From: Rhyzopertha dominica
Taxonomy: Eukaryota; Arthropoda; Insecta; Coleoptera; Bostrichidae
Length of the DNA stretch: 64,000 nt
Assembly: GCA_025024175.1 (NCBI GenBank)
Contig: QCXZ01000053.1
Location: 4,650,001-4,714,000, forward strand
Direction of reading: 5' to 3'
Shown: piece after piece, positions 47,001 through 59,000 of the stretch
Numbering within the stretch: the first letter of the stretch is position 1
Layout: the number at the start of each line of letters is the position of its first letter
The notes under the pieces: generated by a model
Database searches by the model: none
The model's input: the letters and a program-made list of their open reading frames with translations, nothing else
Told to the model about the DNA's origin: nothing
Made by a program: the position numbers and the translations under genes

Positions 47001-50000
47001 CAATAGGTTGCAAAATTGCTGCAATGTCTGTATTTGAAAATTGGGCTAAAACATTTTTATAGGCTCATCAAATACTATTTAATTGTGCATACTAGAAGCA
47101 TTTCAAAAGTAATGCTACAATAATCTTACTGACGCACTGTCGGTCATTTAAAGCTTCTTATCATTTGATGAATTATGCAACCGACTATACACTCAGGTTT
47201 ACAACCTACAATATCCAAAAGTTAGAGTAAACGTACTCATGAGTTACATTTTAGTTTTCAACGGTCCTCTACTCCCTGATCAGTAGCAAAGCACCAACAC
47301 CACGAGAAAACTAAGGCCTCAAAATTTACGTCACACCTCAATACAGTATAACTTGGAGAAGTCACTTCTCTGTTATAGTTATGAGATTATTAATTATTAA
47401 ATTATAATAATAAATAAAATATTATTAAATTAAATTACGGGTTATAGAAAAATAGAAAAAAGCAACAGAAAACTGTCCCTTTGCTACAAGAAATGTCTTT
47501 ATTATTTCAGTAACATATAGGCTTGTACCAAACTCTGTCAAAGCAGCCGCGATGTGTTTATATAAAAAATCCTTCCACTTCCACAAGCAGCGTCGTATAA
47601 TGTACAAAAGCACTAGAAATAACAATAAAACAATCTACGAACGCGGTCGGAATAATAAAATCCAAATTACGTTCATCAAAAAGTAAACATGTTTTGTTCC
47701 CCGCAAACCATGTATCCACACAACGAATAAACATCATCTCGTTTTGATGGAGCTTTTAAATTCGTATAATGTAGCCAAGTGATTTATTCTTAACAGCTCG
47801 AGAAATTTATTCCGCGCCAGACTTCATTACGTTCGGTCTAAAACAAGACGCATTAACAGATCGATTTCAAAGCCTCTATTTACGTTTGCCCATGCATCGT
47901 TAAACGCCCATTGATCGTGTTTCTTTTCAGGGACCCGATTTAATAAGGGTGTCGAGATTCTACAAGGAAGCTAAAGAGGGAAAGTTCGTCAGTTATCTGT
48001 ACGAGGACTCGAGAACGTTGTTCGAAACTTTTAGAAGAGGTGCCAAAGAATCAAGTAAGTACTGGTTTCTCTTTCAATAATTTACCTTAACTGGATGCAC
48101 TGAAGACAAGGTGATTAAGTTGAAATCAATATAGACGTTTTACGGGTAAATAGTTTACAGCTAACGATCTTATCTGTCAAAAACACAATGTTGCAGCGGC
48201 GACTGATCAGGTGTGACTTTTACAATACTGTACTTCAATTTAATAAACTCATCTTGTAATTGATATCGACGTAGCACACACATTTAAGAGCTTGAAGACA
48301 GACAACAGTATATGCACCGCTACTCAAGAAGTACAAGTACACGAGCTCTGTCTTCCAATAAAGCTCGAAAATTCTAGCCTAGCTTTATGCGGTCACTAGC
48401 CAACCATAAAGATTTATTAAATAAGAACCTGGTCGAATATTGTTTAACAGAATCACAGTCCAAGATTCCTTTAATATATAATTCCAACATCTTTTTATCT
48501 TGTGTTGCACTGATTGTGAAAATTAATATGTGGGTAGGACCAGCTTCTCTAGGGATCAAAAACAGGATTACGAACGAGTCGTATTACTAGAAATCGGGAT
48601 ATATAGATGCATGTGATAGTGTAAAGATTCTGCATATAGCAAACTAAATACCTATGTATCACATAGGTACAAAACACGTAACATAAACTGATACTCAAAA
48701 TTTAAGCTACTTCTATACAAATTTATTGGCACAATTTGAATCTATATTCCTGTTGTGTTATTGTTTTTCTTAAATACCAAGATACACATATTCCATGTCC
48801 TCTGCGGTCTTTCTCTTCTTTTTCTTTTTTGGTACTTTTGCCTCCCATACTAGTTTTGCTGGCATTTCCTCTTTCATCCTCACCAGGTGCCCGAACCACT
48901 TTAGTTTATTTTCTTTCATAGTTTGTTTAATAGACTCTATTTCCAATTTTTATCTTATTATATTGTTTCCTATTCTGTCCATTCTAGTCACCCCTTTCAC
49001 ACGTCTTAAGTATTTCATCTCTGTTGCTTGCATTCTACTTAAAAGTCTATCACTTGACACCCAACTTTCATTCCCTATGTCAATATTGGTCCTGTATACC
49101 GTCATTTTTGTCTTCTCACTTATTTTCTTTTTACTCATTACCGTCCTATTTAGTGAGTAGTACACCTTTATGGCACTAGTGATTCGTTCATTTAATTCGT
49201 CATCCATACTTGCATTGCTTTGTATTGTAACTCCTAGGTACTTAAAACCTCTAAACTGTCTTATTTGTTTCCCATTTATTTTATTTCTATCATTTTGTCC
49301 TCCTTAGCTATGACCTTTGTGTTAGTCTTGCTCGTATTTTTCATCATTTTCTGTTTTGTTAGTTCTTTCTCTCAACTCTATACTCATTTCTGTATTATAT
49401 ACTTACCTGACGTGGCGATGTAATGTTTAACGCTAAATACATTATTATTATTATTATTATTATATTATTATTATTATTATTATATTTTGTTGTAACTTCT
49501 CTTCGTTTTCTGCACAGATCATCAGGTCATCTGCAAATGCGCATTCTGCTAGCTTTACCACCTTTAATTTTCCATAGCCTAATTTAACTTCGTTGACCCT
49601 GTTGTGTAATTCCCACATAATAAATTTTGTGCTTCGTGTAATTGTGGTTCTAGCTTTTCTCTTAATCTTGCTTTGATCAGTCTTTCATACTACTACACTT
49701 AACAATTAAATTCCTCTATAGTTCCCACATTCTTTTGTGTCTCCTTTTATATGTATTGGTATTAAATGTATAGTCTTTTTCACTTCTTCCTCTTTTATAT
49801 CGTTCCGTTGTTCGTCTTCAACACCTCTATAAATTGTTTTTCTGTCTTCTGTAGGATTTGTTTCTATGCCGTGTTGTCTACACCTAAACTGCACTGATGA
49901 GCTGTAATGACAGCGAAGTAGTACTATCTGCAGTTGGTTGAGGTGTAGACAGCACAGCATAGACATGCATTTTAATTATTTCCATCTGTTCATTATTTCA

Positions 50001-53000
50001 CTGCCTTCTATCGTTTCAAATTCTTTCCCAAGCCTCCCTTTTGGCTTCTTTTAGAATTCTTTGACTTTTGTTCTCTGCTCTTTGTATCTTGTGTAATTCT
50101 ATATTGTTCGCTTTGCAATATATTGTTTTTCTACTCCCTTTTTCTTTGCTACTTAACTTTTTATCTCCTCATTTCACCAATCTATTTTTCCACAACTCTT
50201 TTCTGATGATACTACCATGTTTTATTAATAACACCTTACTATATTTTTTTCCAGATAACGGTCCTTGCCTAGGATGGCGCGAATCTTACACCAAACCCTA
50301 CCAATGGATGACTTACAACGAGGCCCTTTTGAGGGTCAAAAACTTTGGTGCCGGCCTAGTGTCCTCCGGGTTGACGCCCGGAACCACAACCATGGTTGGA
50401 ATCTACTCACAGAACTGTCCTGAGTGGATACTGACTGAACAGGCTGCGTACAACTATAGCATGGTTCTGGTGCCTCTATACGACACTCTGGGACCTGACG
50501 CTTGTGCCTTCATCATAAAACAAAGTAAGTCGGAGCTGAACTCTAACTTAGTTTTTTTTTTAAGAAACACCTTATTTATTATCGCATTTTTCTAATTTCG
50601 CACACAATTCACTAGTGAAAAGAATAACCTACTTTTCTGATATTTAATAAAATTTATGGAAGTCAATTCAAACGTCAATAAACACATTCGTTGAATGGAA
50701 CACCATATTTTTTCTCACGCCATCAAAGTTCTTATCTGCTGATATGAAGTTGTTGATATCTTCCACCAATGGTTTTTGAGTAATTTGTTGTTTTTTTTTT
50801 AATTTTAAATAATGTGTTCTGTTGGGATTCAATTCTCGGGCTTTTTCAAATTTTCTATTACTTCTTTCCGTGCAAAGAGTAAAAGAAGGTTGTCCATCTA
50901 TCTTTTCCTATCTCCATCTACCTACAGTATTTCGTCTTCCTCCTGTACTGTCTTTCGATATTGATCCTTAGATTTGTCCTTTTGTGCATTTATACCTCCT
51001 GGTAAAAAGTTTAAACTCGTAATTTTTTAATTTGTCTTACAGCGGTTCCAACATACTATTTTATTTGTTGTTGTTCTTTATCATCCTCTACTTATCTAAC
51101 TTGTAGAATTTTTTCACTTGTTTTTTGTTTCTTTCTGTCGGAGACGACTTTCCTCTCGTTTTGGGGTTCATTCTGAGCCTTAAAAAGATGCCATCTAGCG
51201 GTATCAACGGATATTATGTTCAATAAGGGTTAACAATAAAACTCTGTATACATGGCCTTAAGTAGTAAGTACGAAAGTAGTTATGTATCTCGGTACGGAA
51301 TACGAACATGGAGAACGCATATCCATAATACATAGCACGGGTGTGTCAAAGATGTTTCTTGCCTGTATTCTCTCCTTTTCTCATCCTTCTTCCTTTCATC
51401 TTACTTCCCTTTTATGTCCTGCATCTGTTCTTTCAATTCTTTATTGTACCTCCTCATTTCGTCAATCATCTGTCTGAGGTCCTCCTTGCCCTCAACGAAC
51501 TTTTCTTCAACGTTGCAACCCTTTATATTCTGTTATCTGGCTTTTCCTTCCTTTATCAGTCTTCGTTGCTCAAATTTACTAAACGAGAATTTTCCCTGAT
51601 AACAGACTACCGCCAAATATCAATTTGGGAAGAGCAGGCCCACTCTTTATGAGATTGTAAGTTACATAGCAAATCAAATAATGTGTTAAATGTTTTAAAT
51701 AAAAATCACACGCCTCAAAAATTGAATATTTGGGCTGGAATTCTAAGGAACCGCATTTTAATGCCACTTTTTAGAGGCAACTTGTCTGGTAATGGTTATT
51801 AGCAGTTGTTGCAAGACTGCCTTAATCTGGCAAGCTTTGGAAGAAGACGTAATCGATAAGCCGGAGAAGTCCCATCCAAAGTCCAGCTAGGTCGCCCGAT
51901 TTAACCCCTTTAAATTTTTTTGTGGAGGCTCTACAGCATCTTCACAGTCTCAGAGTGCCATTTGAGTAAACCTGATGTTGAAAAACGTTAGATAAGCTTT
52001 GGATAAGTTGGTGGTGGACATTTTTAGCACTACATTGCTGGAAAGTGGCTTCAAAATAAAGATAAAATTTGGTCCCCCTTCAAGGGGGACAAACAAATTT
52101 ACTTATTTTACGTTTGATGCACCTCAAAGTTCCAATTTAGGCCCTCTATTATTCTCGACGGCAATATGCTAGATCTAGACTTATACCTACTGTTGCAAGC
52201 GAGACATAATATACTGTTTGCATTTCTGTATATAATACCTTATTTACATGAAAAAAAATGACTTTCACCAAGCTGTTTTTAGTATATACCCACGTCATTC
52301 AATTTTTTACTCATTGTTGCTATCTAATAATATTATAATTTCTTGATTGTAGCCGAAATAAGCGTAGTCGTGTGCGAAGACGACCAAAAATGCAACCTAC
52401 TGTTGGACCGCGCCCCCCGATGTCTAAAAAAATTGATAGTTTTCAAAGACTGCAGGCCAGCGACGAAACAACGGGCCAGAAACAGGGGGGTTGAAATCGT
52501 AAAATTCACAGACGTAGAATACGCCGGTTCAAAAGTTATATTGAACCATCCAGAAGTGGTAAGTGTTAATGTGCAGTAATAAAACGGTAATACTCAAAAG
52601 AAAACTATATTTTGCAGCCTCCGAAACCTACAGACCTATGTACTATTTGTTACACGAGCGGTACTACGGGGAATCCCAAAGGAGTGATGCTAACACACGA
52701 AAACGTAGTAGCAGCGTTGTCAGCTGTGATACTGCAATTTGGTGACCATAGACCCACCAGTTCCGATGTGATGATATCGTTCCTACCACTTGCGCACATG
52801 CTGGAGAGGTGTTGCGAGGTATGAACAATCCCATAGAGTTGAGAGGGTGATAGGTATATGCATTATAGTGATCTTGGCGAGACTAGTAACTAATCTAAGT
52901 TTGGTTTCTGTATGAAAATGTGTATATCAAAATGAAATGATAAAAAAAATAATAGTAGAAGTGCTATACAGTATATAAGCTTCATACGAGCCGCAAAGTT

Positions 53001-56000
53001 TCTAGCCAATCTAGTACTTCAGGTAACCTAATGATGATTTCGCCTCCAAAACCACAAACGCTACCTTGATTATGTTGATCATTCCACTTTGTAACGAAGC
53101 AAAGGTCTGGATTGTAATCTTTCTGCCATTGAGTGGAATCTGTAGCATCAAATATGAGGTGCAAATTTAACATCACATATTGTCTAACAGTTTCAGATTC
53201 TATACCTTGCTTGTTGTAAGTAACTGATCTATTGGGCTTTCCAAAGAAGTACCTAAATTGAAGCATTCTATATGTCCTCTTGATGTAAGCCTTTGTTCTG
53301 TGGCTGCATGGGTTTCTTGTAGACAAATAGCATATAAAAATCCGTTAATGCATATCCCTCCCACATTTCTACGCCCAACCATACACACTGCGCCAGTTTT
53401 TCGCTCCAACTTTTTGCTTCCAGAATGCTATGTATATGGTCGGAGGCAGCGTTGGCTTCTATTCCGGCGACATTAGAAGACTATCGGACGACATGAAGGC
53501 CTTAAAACCCACAGTTACCCCGGCAGTTCCTAGATTACTTAATAGGATATACGATAAAGTGCAGGCTGATGTTGGAAGGAGCTGCATCAAGAAGATGCTG
53601 TATAATATGGCGATGAGCGCGAAAGAAAGCGAGCTAAAAAGGTATAGTTAATAGTCAGATGCGGAGATTTCTTAAGAAAATGGTTGTTATTTCAGAGGTA
53701 TAGTTCGAAGCAACAGTTTTTGGGACATTTTAGTCTTCAGGAAGGTTCAGGAAGGAATGGGAGGGAAACTTAGACTGATGTTAGTAGGTTCCGCTCCTCT
53801 GGCGGAGAACGTCTTAACCTTCACTAGGTGTGCACTAGGATGTATGGTAAGAAAAGGCGTTTTTAACATGTGCCCTATTAATATACATGGTGATCTATAA
53901 GCTCTATGAATTATATGAACATCTGTCCTTTTTTAATTTAGGAGTTATAAGCATTTCAATTATTTACATTTACATCTAAATATAAATTATAAAAACTGCT
54001 CAGAATAGCTATCTTCCGCTAGAATACAAGCTTCACATCTTGGAACTAAAGACCACGTTATGCGCTGTACAAAATTTGGATCGTTTCTTATTACATGACT
54101 TGCATTTATTATTCTTTGTATTACCTGATAAACCAGCTGCTTCATATAGCCCCACAGATAAAAAATCTAAGGGATTCAAATCCGGCGAGCGTGGCGGGCA
54201 AGCTACTGGAGCTCCATTACCAATCCAATGATTTGGAAAATCATTATTTAACCTCTCTGTCTCTATGTGGCAGTGCGCCATCATGCTGGTACCACATATT
54301 AGCGATCATATTAAGTGGTACTTCGTCTATTAGATCATAAACAGTATGCAAAAGTTGTCTGTACAACTCTCCCTTTAAGCGATCATTTATGATCTGTATA
54401 GGCAGCAATGTATTATTGAAGCATTTACACTAGAGCGTCGCTGAAATCGCCTGGGTCTAATGGCATGGGGATTTTGCAAAGACCATACATGTTCGTTAAG
54501 GAAGTTTGTTATGCCATACCTAGTAAAGCATGATTCATCTGACCAAAGAACAAGTGAAATAAAATTAGGATTACGTGCATTTTGCTGAAGAATCCATTGG
54601 CAAAATTCTAATCACTGCTGGTTGTCTTCAGGATATAGTGTTTGTATACTTTGACGATGATATGGATGTAAGACCGCCACACAAAATTTTGTGACAACTG
54701 TAATTGATTTGCTAAATTCACTAAAAACTGATCTAGCAATTTGGTGGCGATTTGAGAACCTACGTCCATATTCTAGTGGTGCACGTCGAGTATTATCATT
54801 ACTAATTCCATAGGTATAAATAATGTCTGCATATTCCGCTGTCGAAAATTCATACACAATTGCTAATTCAGAAAAACCTTTATGATTTTCACAAATAGAT
54901 ATGGATTTGATGATTAAGTAATCATTCAAAGCCAACTTAGGTATAATAATTCAAAGGCATCTGGGGAATTTCCAATTGCATGAAATTTTTAACATAAATA
55001 ATGTAAATGCTTATATCTTCAAAACTAAAAGAAAAAGAACATATATTCTTATAACATTTTTTACTTAGAATGTCATCATTATTCATCTGTTCAAGTTTGG
55101 TATATTATAGATCACCGTATATAGAAATCCACTAGAAAAATAAATGATGCAATATAATATAGGTAGTATATTACTTCTAGTACTATAGCCGCGAGAAAAA
55201 ATTTAAATGTCAAATTAATACTTGTTATAACTTTAGGTAGTGGAAGGTTACGGTCAAACCGAATGTGCCGCCCCCATAACCCTTTCGATACAGGGTGACC
55301 ACGTCCCTGGTCACGTGGGTCCACCAGTGGCGTGTTGTTGCGTCAAACTGGTGGACGTTCCGGAAATGGAATACTGGGCAAAAAACAACCAAGGAGAGGT
55401 ATGCGTGAAGGGCACAAACGTTTTNCAGGGATACTACAAGGACCCGGAGAAAACCGAAGAGACAATAGATGAACAGGGGTGGCATCATACAGGAGATGTT
55501 GGCATGTGGTTACCGGTAAGAACCAGAGCTATTTTTTAACTAACGATTGTGAAAATAAGACCCATTTGCATACAAAAAGTACATGTGAACAGCTTTAACT
55601 GAAATAATCTTTAAACAATTCAAACACCAATTAGATTAAATTATAAAATAAAAACTTAAATTTCATTTGTTAAAATTTCAGGCAACATGTATTCAATATG
55701 CAATTCTGCAAGCTTAGAGAGTGTTTTCAAAAAACAAACCTTTATTTGTCCACACAACAAAATCCCAATATTCTCGTTCTGTTATAACTTGATGGAAATA
55801 GTTGTTTTCTTTTTAATTTTATTAACACTGAATGTACCAACGAGGTAGATTTTGCAGTTCAGCTTTTTTTAGAAGGAACTATTACCAAATTGAATCAAGG
55901 GACTTGTAAAAGTGCATCTGCTTTACTTATTGAACGTATAATTATTGGATTCCTTATGATGAATATTGCGTTTGATTGTGATATAACTGTAAAGAAGAAG

Positions 56001-59000
56001 ACAAACTCAACAGTCCTTGCTTTTTATGATGCTTTTATGTCAATCATTCCTTGCTCCCAGTTCAGGTAGATAGGTGATATCCCATTTAGTTTTTATGCTA
56101 TGATTGACAGTTCTTGTTCTCTACGTTATCAGCTCTTTCAAATTCACCGTTATACACTAGGAGGAATCCCCTTAAACAAAAGATTGCTTCTACAAGATGG
56201 CCGCCTTCTAGTAACGTGCTGACGTTACGCCGATATCTCCTACTTCAATCCAGATTCATGTAATAATCTATAGATATTTCGTAAACTAAGCCCTCATAAT
56301 AAGAACTGATGTGTATCCCGCAACTTCAATACTGTATCTGTTTCAGAACGGTACATTAAAAATAATCGACAGACGAAAACACATTTTCAAGCTGTCTCAG
56401 GGAGAATACATTATACCAGAAAAAATCGAGAACATCTACATACGATCACAGTACGTCAGTCAAGTATTTGTGCATGGGGAATCGCTAAAGGTATGGACGA
56501 TAAAAATGACACTTCAGTACTTACTGTTGCATCTCCTTCCAGTCCTGCATCGTGGCCGTGGTAGTACCGGATGTGGATGTTATCAAGTGCTGGGCCCAAG
56601 AAAACGGTATTCCTGGCACCTTCAGCGTCCTCTGCAACAATCCCGAAGTTAAACAACTCATCATGGATGACATGATAGCTTGGGGAAAGGAAAGCGGTTT
56701 GAAATCTTTCGAGCAGGTAAAGTAACTAGACTTTCAATTTGAGGATTTTATTGTTCGAGTCCATCATTGCTGAACGTTAGTATTATCATGGTTTCTTTCT
56801 GATGAACTGAAGTAGAAGTAGTATACACCGATAATTGAAGACATTTAACATAGTTAATAATTCTATTTTGTTGAATACAAAGAGTGACGCGATAAACTAC
56901 TGCAACATGACATGTTGTTTTCCGGGCTGGTTCCCACGTTAGTTATTTGACCTTGACATTTCGACGCTCTTGTCGGTGTCTTCCTCAGAAGTAGCTGAAA
57001 CTGAAGTGTCCTAGTCCGCTCGGGTATTTATACTCGTCCGGGTCACTGACGCTTGGGCGTTGTTACGCATGACCGGTTTCCAGATTCCAGGTAGTTCGAT
57101 GCCCCGGCCTCGGTTACAATTGTGCTGATTCTTCTGGATTTTGATGGCTTCCTTGTACAGTCTCGGCCAGAATCTCGCTTCCCTCGACAGCATTTGTGCT
57201 TCCTCGAATTTGATGATGTGGCCAGTCTCCATTCGATGTTCTGCTACAGCCGACCTCTGGTGTCCCTCATGTGCTCCTTGATTCTCGTGCTGATGTGCCT
57301 TCCGGTTTGGCCGATGTAAACCTTCCCACAGCTGCATGGGATGCTGTACACACCTTGTGTTTGTAGCTCCTCAGCCGTCGAACTATATTTCGGAAAGGCG
57401 TTAGCTATCTTTCCCGGGGCGGTGAAGATGGTGTTTTTATGATGTCTTCTCAGCAGCCGTCCGATCTTATCTGTACATCCATTGACGTAGGACAGGTATG
57501 CTGCAGCGATGTGCTCCTCTGGTTCCTTCCTCCGTGGTTGCTTGTTGATAGCCTTCTCAATCTGTGCCTTAGGATATCCGTTCTTCTGTAGTGCTCTGCG
57601 TAGATGTTCTGATTCCTCTTCTAGGTGGTCTGGTTCGCTGACTAGCTTCGCCCACTGTATCAGCGTGTTGATGACTCCTTGTTTTTGGGCGACAACAACT
57701 ACTGCAACACTTGGTGAAGATCAAGTGGAAATACAACTGGAACAACGGCATAAAGTGTTGGTGGCTGATATTGACGACGACTTTATTATGGGAATTGATC
57801 TCATAGGGAAGTGCGTATAATCCAGAACAGCAAATCCTGAAATTTGTCAATGCCAGCTTCGTTTTATCAAGTCCAAGTTGCGAAGCGACAAACTCCTGTG
57901 GGGATAACGGTAAGGAAAGATGATATCTTGGCGTCGTGCTCTCCTGTAAAGCCCGAGAAGAACCGCCCAAGTCATCAGGGGCTCAGGGGTACCGGCCCAG
58001 CTTAGTTTTTCTATCTAGAAGTGTTCTCTGACGAGCAAAGTGCTAGCTTTNGCAATACANAATCAAGTGAAGAAAAACATGAAGAAACANGACATAATTG
58101 AGGAATTTAACAGTNCGTGGTCTTCAACAGTAGCGCAGATCTCTTCGATTCTGTGTTGGCTACCGCCTGCTGAATGAGCTGAAAATTAAGTAACTGATGA
58201 TGTCGACAATCTTAAAGAATCCCTTCTGAAAACTCATAAACTGGTGAGAGGCAGTTTAGTGAAGTAAATCTAGTGTAGCTTTGTAATCCACAAAGGAGGA
58301 AAGTACTTTCGCCTAAGTTGCCTCCATAAGGAAAAGGACGATGCAACCACAGAATACAGTGCTGCTCTAAATCAGGGATGAAGCTGTAACACTTCTGATT
58401 CTGAAGAACGGAACTAATCGGACGATCAGTTTTTAAGGAGGGGGTAGTGTTACGATGTGGGCCTGAGAAGTCCTGCGAATAGGCAATGGAACAGCCGCAA
58501 AGTTTCGACAGCGACAGCGGGATATATCTTCTGGAAAACAACAGAAGTTTTCGAGGAGGGGTATAAATAGCCCGACGAAAAGAGCGCGAAGAAGTTCTAA
58601 TTCGAAAAGCAGGGTGTTTCAATGTTTTAAGTGGTAGTGGTGTTCTGAACAGTGGTTTACTGAAGAAGTAGTGTTACAATAGTGATGTTTTGAAGTGGTT
58701 GTGTTTAGATTTAGTATACATCGTGAAAATGCTGCAGTTGGACTAGAAAAAGTTTGCATACTATTCTGTTCTCACGTTTTTTGACCTTGCCATACGGTTT
58801 ATGTGGACACCACCTTCTAGTTTATGGAATTTCAAAAAAATATAAAAACCCCTAATTATAACGCAGTTGTGCCCAATTTATTTTTTATCAGAGACATAAA
58901 CATACAATAATATCTTCGCTGAGAGGTGTTTGTAGTTTGTATCTTGTGTGTCTTAGCCTAATCTTAGTAATTATACGATTGCAACGCTCTTATGCATTCT

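Noticed and set aside
48795..49160. Plus-strand hydrophobic frame of 121 codons
   Set aside because: It is the complement of the LINE C-terminus on the minus strand. The pyrimidine-rich strand gives false membrane-like residues.
51283..51652. Several overlapping hydrophobic plus-strand frames
   Set aside because: They are shadows of the charged coiled-coil LINE segment on the minus strand.
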